Shown: positions 1 through 4,975 of the stretch, one piece after another
Position numbering within the stretch: the first letter of the stretch is position 1
Layout: every line of letters starts with the position of its first letter
NCBI GenBank assembly: GCA_046760155.1
Contig: JBHIDQ010000065.1
Coordinates: 1 to 7,923, forward strand
Source of the DNA: JBHIDQ01 sp046760155
Lineage (GTDB): Bacteria > Chloroflexota > Dehalococcoidia > Dehalococcoidales > RBG-16-60-22
Direction: 5' to 3'
DNA: 7,923 nucleotides
Program-made: the position numbers and the translations under genes
Notes under the pieces: generated by a model
Told to the model about the DNA's origin: nothing
Seen by the model: the letters and a program-made list of their open reading frames with translations, nothing else
Databases searched by the model: none

Positions 1-29
1 GCTGCTCTATCCACCTGAGCTACAGGGGC
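1..29 (-). tRNA. tRNA gene, 5' part only (cut by window edge)
   Basis: Read on the minus strand from 29 down to 1, the sequence has the first half of a tRNA: a 7-base acceptor strand GCCCCTG, then TA, a D-arm with stem GCTC/GAGC closing the loop AGGTGGATA, and the start of the anticodon stem. The anticodon lies outside the window, so the amino acid cannot be read. The D-arm resembles those of bacterial tRNA-Arg genes, but that is only a weak impression. A promoter sits directly upstream. Confidence 0.85.
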
Positions 30-43
30 ACACTTCAAGGCTA

Positions 44-73
44 ATTATACCTGAGGATAGAGAAAAAGAGCAA
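44..73 (-). promoter_or_regulatory. Promoter of the tRNA gene
   Basis: On the minus strand there is TTGCTC (68-73), an 18-base spacer and a perfect TATAAT (44-49). The predicted start near 37 would leave a leader of about 8 bases before the tRNA 5' end at 29, which is usual for tRNA genes. It lies in the 72-base gap after the aldo/keto reductase stop codon. No convincing terminator is visible between the two genes. Confidence 0.65.
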
Positions 74-101
74 CGGTTTTCCTCAAAAAGGCTATTGATG
101 G

Positions 102-1079
102 TTATCTTCCGTAGGAGAATCTAATCGGCCTGAGCTGCTGCCATACGTCATTACAAGCGGTAATCTCTTCTTCGGATAGTTTTATTTCCGTAGCTCCTAA
201 ATTCTCCTCTAATTGTTTGATTGAACTGGTGCCCAAAACAATCGAGGTGATTGCTTCATTATTCAGTATCCAGGCTAAGGCGAACTGGGGTAAACTCCGC
301 CCATGAGCTTGGGCAATCTTCTTGAGACTGGCTACGGCCTCAAAGTTTGGGGCTGACCAGTAGCGTTCGGTATAAATTGGTCCAAGTCGTTCCAAAGTGA
401 ACCTGCCTTTAGATGGGGGCTTCTTCGGGTCATATTTACCAGTGAGTAATCCACCTGCCAGAGGATTATATACGGTTACCCCTACTCCTTTATCAGTACA
501 GAGGGGCAGTAGTTCGTATTCAATATCACGGGTAATCAAATTATATGGTGATTGGATGCAGTCAAATCGTGCTAAGTTGTGTAGGTCACTCACCCACAGC
601 GCATCGCAGAGCTGGAAGGCACGGAAATTGGAGCAGGCGATATAGCGCACCTTTCCCTGATGAACCAGTTCATCCATAGCACGTACTGTCTCATCAATGG
701 GAGTGTTATAGTCGGGCGTGTGCGCATAATAGAGGTCAATATAGTCTGTTCCCAGTCGGCGCAGGCTGCCCTCTATCTCCTTCATAATATGCTTGCGCGA
801 TAGCCCAATATCGTTGACTCCTGGGCCTGACCGCCAGGCGCCTACTTTAGTTGCCAGCACCACCGCGTGGCGGTCTTCTTTCAGCGCCTTGCCGACAATT
901 TCCTCAGCTCTTCCGTTAATATACTGGTCGGCGGTATCAATGAAGTTAACTCCAGCCTCCACGGCGCTTTTCATTAAATTTATTGCCTCTGTCTCACCTA
1001 CCTGCTGGCCAAAATTCATGGTGCCAAGGCAGATTTCAGAAACCATAAGCCCGGTTCTGCCCAATTTTTTATACTGCAT
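102..1079 (-). CDS. Aldo/keto reductase
   Basis: This 325-residue protein is a full-length (alpha/beta)8-barrel aldo/keto reductase, a cytosolic NADPH-dependent enzyme that reduces aldehydes or ketones. The opening KLGRTGLMVSEICLGTMNFG is the family's N-terminal strand. The catalytic tetrad is complete: D48 (in FIDTA), Y53, K78 (in LATKVG) and H120 (in YYAH). S150-N151 (CSNF) would contact the nicotinamide, and GTSSIKQLEENL (283-294) matches the cofactor phosphate-binding segment. The start is supported by AAAGGAAG ending 5 bases upstream, and a promoter is visible further up. The gene is divergent from the Ldh_2 dehydrogenase, with 186 bases between them. The closest group appears to be the general yeast-Aad/YajO/Tas-like reductases, and the substrate cannot be told from sequence. 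The family call is secure; any specific pathway role would be a guess. Confidence 0.95.
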   Translation of the reverse strand: MQYKKLGRTGLMVSEICLGTMNFGQQVGETEAINLMKSAVEAGVNFIDTADQYINGRAEEIVGKALKEDRHAVVLATKVGAWRSGPGVNDIGLSRKHIMKEIEGSLRRLGTDYIDLYYAHTPDYNTPIDETVRAMDELVHQGKVRYIACSNFRAFQLCDALWVSDLHNLARFDCIQSPYNLITRDIEYELLPLCTDKGVGVTVYNPLAGGLLTGKYDPKKPPSKGRFTLERLGPIYTERYWSAPNFEAVASLKKIAQAHGRSLPQFALAWILNNEAITSIVLGTSSIKQLEENLGATEIKLSEEEITACNDVWQQLRPIRFSYGR

Positions 1080-1099
1080 AATTACTTCCTTTCTCGCCA

Positions 1100-1119
1100 G
1101 TTAGCTGGTTCTGGCTAAC
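1100..1119 (-). repeat. Inverted repeat in the aldo/keto reductase leader
   Basis: GTTAGC (1100-1105) and GCTAAC (1114-1119) form a perfect 6-bp inverted repeat with an 8-base loop. It lies between the predicted transcription start near 1134 and the ribosome binding site at 1084-1092. It could be a small mRNA hairpin or an operator half-site pair. It is short enough to be chance. Confidence 0.3.
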
Positions 1120-1140
1120 ATCTTCCAATTAGGCATCACT

Positions 1141-1169
1141 ATTTTAGCGATAATCATTGTTGGTGGCAA
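1141..1169 (-). promoter_or_regulatory. Promoter of the aldo/keto reductase gene
   Basis: On the minus strand TTGCCA (1164-1169) is followed by a 17-base spacer and TAAAAT (1141-1146). Each box matches the sigma-70 consensus at 5 of 6 positions. The predicted start near 1134 gives a leader of about 55 bases. Confidence 0.55.
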
Positions 1170-1202
1170 GTTGGCGCGTGTAGCTAGGTAAAACTGGTCC
1201 GC

Positions 1203-1232
1203 TTGACTTCCTGAGACCTAGCGCACTAAAAT
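1203..1232 (+). promoter_or_regulatory. Promoter of the Ldh_2 dehydrogenase gene
   Basis: TTGACT (1203-1208), an 18-base spacer and TAAAAT (1227-1232) match the sigma-70 consensus at 5 of 6 positions in each box. The predicted start near 1239 leaves a short leader of about 27 bases that ends in a strong ribosome binding site. It is back-to-back with the aldo/keto reductase promoter. Confidence 0.55.
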
Positions 1233-1257
1233 CAATTGTTAATTGGCAGGAAAGTTT

Positions 1258-1265
1258 AAGGAGGT
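1258..1265 (+). promoter_or_regulatory. Ribosome binding site deciding the Ldh_2 start
   Basis: AAGGAGGT is a near-perfect Shine-Dalgarno site that directly abuts two consecutive ATG codons at 1266 and 1269. The GGAGG core is only 1 base from the first ATG and 4 from the second. The second ATG is therefore the more likely start, which would shorten the protein by one residue. Confidence 0.75.
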
Positions 1266-2375
1266 ATGATGGCACAGAGCGAAGTTAGAGTAGCTTGGGA
1301 ACCGCTGCATAAGTTCACCAAGGAAGTATTTGTCCGGGTGGGTGCATCCCCTGAGGATGCTGAAGCTGAGGCTGGGGCGCTGTTATGGGCTAACCTGCGG
1401 GGGGTGGATTCCCACGGTGTACTGCGGATTCCGTGGTACCTGGAAAACATAGACAAGGGCGTAATGAACCCGAAGCCCAACATTCAGGTTATCAAGGAGA
1501 CGCCGGCAACTCTTTTCGTTGAAGCTGACCGTGCCTTGGGTCCAGTGGTCACCATTTTCGTTGTGAATCTGGTGACGGAGAAGGCAAAAAAGATGGGCAT
1601 ATGCTGGGCGTTGATCCGTAACCTCACCCACCAGGGGGCTCTGGGTTATTACTCGCAAATGATAGCCAAGAAGGACATGGCGGGAATCGTTCTGGTATGC
1701 AATCCACCCAATATGGCACCTTATGGGGCTCGGGTTCCCGGGGTACATAATAGCCCGATAGCCATTTCGGTACCGGCGAAGCGCCACCATCCGCTGAATC
1801 TGGACATGGCCACCAGTGTGGTGGCGGGTGGCAAACTTTGGCTGGCGGTTGATAAGGGAGTTCCCATCCCAGAGGGCTGGGCTCTAGACAAGGAGGGGAA
1901 ACCGACCACTGACCCCAGAAATGTGGGCGCTCTGCTACCCTTTGGTGGGCCCAAGGGCTCTGGGCTGGCCCTTATGTTTGAGTGTCTGTCCAGTGTTATG
2001 GCGGGCAACCCGGTGGTAGAGCCGGTGCTGTTGGGTAAGGAAATAGGTCCTCCAGCAGGGGAAAAGAAGACGGAAGCCATCGGGGAGCGCCTGAGTTACG
2101 TTCCCCGCCATATTCAGAACAGCGTTGTCGCCGCGATTGATATTGGCACGTTCACCGATGTCGAGGGTTACAAGGAACATATTGATAATCTTATTGACGG
2201 GATAAAAGCCCTGCCCAAGGCGGAAGGTTTCAGTGAGATATTCGTTCCCGGTGAGCCTGAAGAAAAAACTTTCGACGAGCGTTCTCGGAAGGGTATTCCT
2301 CTTCCTGAAGGTACCGTCCGAAACTTACGGAGTATCGCAGAGAGGTTTGGCGTTAAGCTACCGTCTGGTCTGTAG
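1266..2375 (+). CDS. Malate/L-lactate dehydrogenase-like oxidoreductase (Ldh_2 family)
   Basis: This 369-residue protein belongs to the NAD(P)H-dependent Ldh_2 family. The family includes non-Rossmann malate, L-lactate, ureidoglycolate and sulfolactate dehydrogenases and diketogulonate or imine reductases, which interconvert 2-hydroxy and 2-keto acids (or cyclic imines). The hallmark RGVDSHG (45-51) carries the catalytic-type His50. NSPIAISVPA (162-171), LDMATSVVAGGK (179-190), the GWALDKEGKPTTDP stretch (204-217) and GGPKGSGLA (227-235) are the usual cofactor and subunit-contact motifs. RNLTHQGALGYY (118-129) replaces the common SNSSHFGAAGYY-type segment but keeps its histidine (H122). Length and C-terminus are normal. 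Either ATG 1266 or 1269 may be the start. The gene is divergent from the aldo/keto reductase and ends 30 bases before the convergent Xre gene. The family is clear; the true substrate is not determinable here. Confidence 0.93.
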   Translation: MMAQSEVRVAWEPLHKFTKEVFVRVGASPEDAEAEAGALLWANLRGVDSHGVLRIPWYLENIDKGVMNPKPNIQVIKETPATLFVEADRALGPVVTIFVVNLVTEKAKKMGICWALIRNLTHQGALGYYSQMIAKKDMAGIVLVCNPPNMAPYGARVPGVHNSPIAISVPAKRHHPLNLDMATSVVAGGKLWLAVDKGVPIPEGWALDKEGKPTTDPRNVGALLPFGGPKGSGLALMFECLSSVMAGNPVVEPVLLGKEIGPPAGEKKTEAIGERLSYVPRHIQNSVVAAIDIGTFTDVEGYKEHIDNLIDGIKALPKAEGFSEIFVPGEPEEKTFDERSRKGIPLPEGTVRNLRSIAERFGVKLPSGL

Positions 2376-2405
2376 ATTGGTGATATTGAAGCTCTTATCA
2401 GTATA

Positions 2406-2600
2406 TTAGCTCTCTAGGTCAATTCCGGCTCTCCGGAAGAGTTTCTTTAGCTCACGACGGGCAAGCCGAGTGGGCTCACCCCCCTTTTTCTCCCAACGCT
2501 GGACTGTGGAAAGGCTGACGTTTATCTCCCGTGCCAGATCCTCCTGTGTCCATCTCTTCTTGGTTCGTAGGTCTCTTAGCTTTTCTTGGAGTTTTTCCAT
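2406..2600 (-). CDS. Small Xre-type helix-turn-helix DNA-binding protein
   Basis: This 64-residue protein is little more than a Cro/C1-type HTH domain. TQEDLAREINVSLSTVQRWE (18-37) reads as helices 2 and 3 with the turn NVS, and the basic LARRELKKLFRRAGI segment (46-60) ends the fold. There is no effector or oligomerisation domain, so it would act as a simple DNA-binding repressor or activator. Its start is supported by a perfect promoter upstream and a modest AGGCG site 5-9 bases before the ATG. It is divergent from the betaine-type receptor gene across 359 bases that contain palindromes. That makes it a natural candidate regulator of that gene, or of itself, although this is inferred from position only. 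No toxin partner is adjacent, so an antitoxin role is not supported. Confidence 0.82.
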   Translation of the reverse strand: MEKLQEKLRDLRTKKRWTQEDLAREINVSLSTVQRWEKKGGEPTRLARRELKKLFRRAGIDLES

Positions 2601-2627
2601 ATATCGCCTGTTCGCGCTACAGAAAGG

Positions 2628-2640
2628 AAGGTTTTACCTT
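2628..2640 (-). repeat. Small palindrome in the Xre gene leader
   Basis: AAGGT-TTT-ACCTT is a perfect 5-bp dyad with a 3-base centre. It lies about 10-20 bases downstream of the predicted Xre transcription start. It may be an autoregulatory operator or a small hairpin, and it is short enough to be chance. Confidence 0.3.
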
Positions 2641-2654
2641 ATGTAGCACGTGAG

Positions 2655-2684
2655 ATTATAGCATGTAATATGGTCATTTGTCAA
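2655..2684 (-). promoter_or_regulatory. Consensus promoter of the Xre-type gene
   Basis: On the minus strand TTGACA (2679-2684) and TATAAT (2655-2660) are both perfect consensus boxes with an 18-base spacer, and TG sits one base before the -10 box (extended -10). Such a strong promoter for a tiny regulator gene suggests that it is itself held in check, for example by autorepression. The predicted start near 2648 gives a leader of about 48 bases. Confidence 0.8.
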
Positions 2685-2747
2685 TATCTGTGCCAAGTGT
2701 CATAATGAATTTTAATTATTTTTTGGTTATTTAGGAGCGGGAGGGGG

Positions 2748-2776
2748 TTGACAAATGGGGTAAAGTCCTCTAAAAT
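2748..2776 (+). promoter_or_regulatory. Strong promoter of the substrate-binding protein gene
   Basis: TTGACA (2748-2753), a 17-base spacer and TAAAAT (2771-2776) form a near-consensus sigma-70-type promoter. The predicted start is near 2783, giving an unusually long leader of about 177 bases. The -35 box extends to TTGACAAATG, the same ten bases found at the divergent Xre promoter. Confidence 0.8.
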
Positions 2777-2782
2777 GCAACG

Positions 2783-2814
2783 TAATCCCGTAACATATAC
2801 GGGATTAATTTTTT
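2783..2814 (+). promoter_or_regulatory. Palindrome/hairpin with T-run at the predicted transcription start
   Basis: TAATCCCGT (2783-2791) and ACGGGATTA (2799-2807) make a perfect 9-bp inverted repeat with a 7-base loop. One base later comes TTTTTT (2809-2814). Its place right after the -10 box suits an operator for a dimeric repressor. As RNA it would be a hairpin at the very 5' end of the message, which could stabilise the mRNA. The U-run also gives it a terminator-like form, but only about 30 bases from the promoter. Which reading is right cannot be decided from sequence. Confidence 0.6.
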
Positions 2815-2895
2815 AAGGGGGTTTATTACTGGAAACATAAATGATGAAATCCTTTAACATCTACAAGACTTAATAAGTAAGGAGGTTTTATCAGT

Positions 2896-2913
2896 GTGAA
2901 GCATAAATGGTGA
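2896..2913 (+). CDS. Putative five-codon leader peptide MKHKW
   Basis: GTG AAG CAT AAA TGG TGA lies behind a full AAGGAGGT site (2879-2886), with the same SD-to-start distance (10 bases) as the real receptor gene. The encoded MKHKW copies the receptor N-terminus MKHKL apart from the last residue, then stops. It could be a translated upstream ORF that affects the downstream gene, or simply a decaying relic of the duplicated start. No terminator/antiterminator pair is clearly linked to it, so classical attenuation is not shown. Confidence 0.35.
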   Translation: MKHKW

Positions 2914-2942
2914 AGTCCCAGAGCAGATACGGGATTAAAACT

Positions 2943-2950
2943 AAGGAGGT
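2943..2950 (+). promoter_or_regulatory. Ribosome binding site of the substrate-binding protein
   Basis: AAGGAGGT lies 10 bases before GTG 2960. It supports a GTG start, because no ATG in frame is better placed to give the complete signal peptide. Confidence 0.85.
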
Positions 2951-2959
2951 TTCATAATT

Positions 2960-3898
2960 GTGAAACACAAATTAATATTTTCTTTATTGATATTGGTGCT
3001 TGTCCTATCACTGATAGTGCCCGGGTGTGCAGCTCCAGAGAAGAAGCATGTCATCTTCGCCACTGGTGCCTGGTCAGGCGACTGGCTGACCATCTATCCG
3101 ATCAAGATACTGCTGGAGGAAGAGCTCGGTTATACTACAGAGATTGCGGATACCTCTGTTCCGATGGCCTGGACGGCTATCGGCACCGGTTCGGCTCACC
3201 TGTGGACAGATTCCTGGATGCCCAATCAGGAGGATATGTGGGCAGAGTATGCTGACGCGGTGGTAGACTTGGGCGTAATCTATGGCGGCGGTCCAGAAGA
3301 CCCCTGCCTGCAGTTTTGGGCGGTACCCACCTGGGTGTCCGAGCAATATGGCATCACCAGCGTCACCGACCTGGAAAATCCAGAGTTTGTCGAGCTGTTT
3401 GATCTTGATGGTGACGGCGTCGGCGATGTCCTTGGTTGTGACGCTGCCTGGAAGTGTGCCGAAATAAATGACCAGATGATAAAAGATTACGGATTGGAAG
3501 GCATGTACGAGCAGAAATACGGGGCGGAGGCGATGATGACCGTGGCTATCGAGGGGCACATGAAGAAGAATGAGCCGGTTCTCTTTTACTTCTATACGCC
3601 GCACCCAATCTTCGTCAAGTTTCCCATTGGGGAGAGCGTGACGATACTAGAAGACCCGCTGGGCTCCTGGGGAGAGTTAGCCACCATCCGCAAGTTTGGC
3701 AATAAGGAATGGGTCGAGGCCAACCCCGAGGCGGCGGAACTTATCCGCCAGGTGAAGATGACTCAAGACGACATCGCTTGGTCAATGGCGGAGATAGAGG
3801 AGAGAGGTGATGATGTCGAGACACTGACGGCGATTGCCCGGGAGTGGATGGCAGCACACCAGGCTGAGGTAGATTCCTGGGTGGCAGCAGTCAAGTAA
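2960..3898 (+). CDS. Glycine betaine/proline-betaine-type ABC transporter substrate-binding lipoprotein (OpuAC/ProX-like)
   Basis: This 312-residue extracytoplasmic receptor is expected to capture a quaternary-ammonium osmolyte and deliver it to the ProW/ProV-like pair encoded just downstream on the other strand. A lysine-rich N-terminus, a hydrophobic core (residues 5-20) and VPGC (20-23) make a lipoprotein signal with lipidation at Cys23. The mature part starts with VIFATGAWSGDWLT and has GTGSAHLWTDSWMPNQ (75-90), typical of the family. Many Trp residues (38, 42, 71, 82, 86, 120, 125, 164) could supply the aromatic cage that binds trimethylammonium groups. FDLDGDGVGDVLGCDAAWKC (147-166) corresponds to the family's Asp/Gly-rich loop followed by a Cys-x5-Cys pair likely to form a disulfide. 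Length is normal. The gene starts with GTG, has its own strong promoter and long repeated leader, and ends at a bidirectional terminator. Exact ligand is unknown. Confidence 0.92.
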   Translation: MKHKLIFSLLILVLVLSLIVPGCAAPEKKHVIFATGAWSGDWLTIYPIKILLEEELGYTTEIADTSVPMAWTAIGTGSAHLWTDSWMPNQEDMWAEYADAVVDLGVIYGGGPEDPCLQFWAVPTWVSEQYGITSVTDLENPEFVELFDLDGDGVGDVLGCDAAWKCAEINDQMIKDYGLEGMYEQKYGAEAMMTVAIEGHMKKNEPVLFYFYTPHPIFVKFPIGESVTILEDPLGSWGELATIRKFGNKEWVEANPEAAELIRQVKMTQDDIAWSMAEIEERGDDVETLTAIAREWMAAHQAEVDSWVAAVK

Positions 3899-3925
3899 CT
3901 AATCAGACCAGTCAAGTTCAAGAAG

Positions 3926-3961
3926 AAAGAAACCCCGGTAAAAGCGCCGGGGTTTCTTTTT
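3926..3961. terminator. Bidirectional Rho-independent terminator
   Basis: A perfect 13-bp inverted repeat (3926-3938 with 3947-3959, core CCCCGG/CCGGGG) has an 8-base loop and ends in TTTTT on the plus strand. On the minus strand the 3' side is also T-rich. It sits in the 78 bases between the convergent receptor and permease stop codons, so it can terminate transcription from both sides. Confidence 0.93.
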
Positions 3962-3976
3962 AAGTCAGTGATAGAG

Positions 3977-4975
3977 CTAGAGAGCCCTGGCTCCTCTTCT
4001 CTTCCTGCCCAGGCTCTGGGTAACCCTGTCCAGAATCATAGCCACGAGGACAATGGCGACTCCAGCCACGAAGCCACGCCCGATGTCCACCTGTCCCAGT
4101 GCCATAATCACTTCTCGGCCCAGCCCACCGGCGGCAATCATCGCTGCCAGCACCACCATGGATAAAGAGAGCATGATGGTCTGGTTGATGCCGGCCATGA
4201 TAGAGGGCAGGGCTAAAGGCAACTGCACCTTGAATAAGAGCTGGAAGTTTGTCGAGCCAAAGGTATGGGCGGCCTCAACTAGGTCTTTGGGTACCTGCCT
4301 GATGCCGAGGTTGGTCAACCGTACTGCCGGGGGTAGTGCAAAGATTACGGTGGCGATGACCCCGGGCACAGTGCCGATACCAAAGAACATCAGGGCGGGA
4401 ATGAGATAGACAAAGGCGGGCATGGTCTGCATAACATCCAGCACCGGACGCACCATATTATCGATACGGTCGCTGCGGGCCGCCAGTATGCCGATGGGAA
4501 TCCCCAGTGCCACTGAGATAAGCACGGCGGTGGCAATGAGCGCCAGGGTCTCCATGCACAGCTCCCACAGGCCAAGCATGCCGATGAAGTATATGGCAGC
4601 GCCAGTAAATATGCCCACGCGGACACTGGCCAGTCGCCAAGCCGGCAACGCAATCAATACCAGCACTGACCACCAGGGCAACCAGAGCAAAAACCTCTCT
4701 AGGCCGTTCAGCACCGTTTGGGTAAACCATTTTATGGCATCAAACAATGGGTCGAGCTGAAATACAAGCCAATCCACCCCCTCACCGACCCAAAAAGCCA
4801 AGCTCCACGGCGATTTGGTGTCCAACGGTGGGTAAAAGTCTCCCCTGTAGTCATTGAAAAGCCAGCCAAGCAGCAAAATAAGCCCGCCTACCCCGAACCA
4901 GAACAGCCAACGGATAAGCGGGCGCCGGTTAAGCCCCTGGGCAAACGCACTTGGAGACTTACTGTTTCGTTTCAT
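3977..4975 (-). CDS. Glycine betaine/proline-betaine ABC transporter permease (ProW/OpuAB-like)
   Basis: This 332-residue inner-membrane protein forms the channel for the betaine-type importer. A hydrophobic segment at about 21-40 is followed by a periplasmic-looking stretch (41-75) that includes GDFYPPLDTKSPWSLAFWVGEGVDWL, as in ProW. Further membrane segments lie at about 102-116, 121-138, 141-165, 186-215, 260-282 and 300-315. The EAA motif that docks to the ATPase is clear: EAAHTFGSTNFQLLFKVQLP (234-253) continuing to G262. The conserved AGGLGREV (282-289) and the C-terminal GFVAGVAIVLVAMILDR (301-317) fit the family. Its start overlaps the ATPase reading frame by 17 bases and has only a weak purine-rich SD (AAAGAGAA), so translation is probably coupled. 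The tail KRKRRGARAL-type end is basic and cytoplasmic. Confidence 0.94.
   Translation of the reverse strand: MKRNSKSPSAFAQGLNRRPLIRWLFWFGVGGLILLLGWLFNDYRGDFYPPLDTKSPWSLAFWVGEGVDWLVFQLDPLFDAIKWFTQTVLNGLERFLLWLPWWSVLVLIALPAWRLASVRVGIFTGAAIYFIGMLGLWELCMETLALIATAVLISVALGIPIGILAARSDRIDNMVRPVLDVMQTMPAFVYLIPALMFFGIGTVPGVIATVIFALPPAVRLTNLGIRQVPKDLVEAAHTFGSTNFQLLFKVQLPLALPSIMAGINQTIMLSLSMVVLAAMIAAGGLGREVIMALGQVDIGRGFVAGVAIVLVAMILDRVTQSLGRKRRGARAL

Larger units (their letters stand above)
2815..2972 (+). repeat. Degenerate tandem repeat of an SD/start module (about 64-base period)
   Basis: Shine-Dalgarno blocks recur at 2815-2821 (AAGGGGG), 2879-2885 and 2943-2949 (AAGGAGG both), exactly 64 bases apart. 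Each is followed by a start-like segment: a degenerate one with GAAACATAAATG near 2832, then GTGAAGCATAAAT at 2896 and GTGAAACACAAAT at 2960. The last is the true start of the receptor gene. Positions 2879-2908 and 2943-2972 agree at 25 of 30 bases. The segments between the modules also correspond, with GAAATCC (2847-2852 region) and GAAGTCC (2912-2918), and ATACGGGATTAA at both 2797-2808 and 2927-2938. This indicates tandem duplication of the leader, now diverged. Confidence 0.75.

Noticed and set aside
1383..2180. Long minus-strand frames opposite the Ldh_2 gene
   Set aside because: They are antisense to a clearly conserved enzyme, and their translations look low-complexity without domains.
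2406..2600. Antitoxin of a toxin-antitoxin pair
   Set aside because: The protein is HTH-only like some antitoxins, but no toxin-sized partner gene lies on either side.
2783..2814. Calling the hairpin plus T-run a genuine terminator or attenuator
   Set aside because: It begins at the predicted transcription start, so a terminator here would abort nearly every transcript after about 30 bases. No coding leader precedes it. An operator or 5' stabilising hairpin fits at least as well.
2841..2957. Other small upstream ORFs (ATG 2841-2873 and ATG 2907-2957)
   Set aside because: Each lies about 20 bases past the nearest Shine-Dalgarno block, too far for efficient initiation. Their partial resemblance to each other (K-S, Y, K-T) is explained by the tandem DNA duplication.
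2815..2972. CRISPR-like or phage repeat array
   Set aside because: The units are adjacent, diverged and built around SD/start signals. There are no unique spacers and no cas genes.
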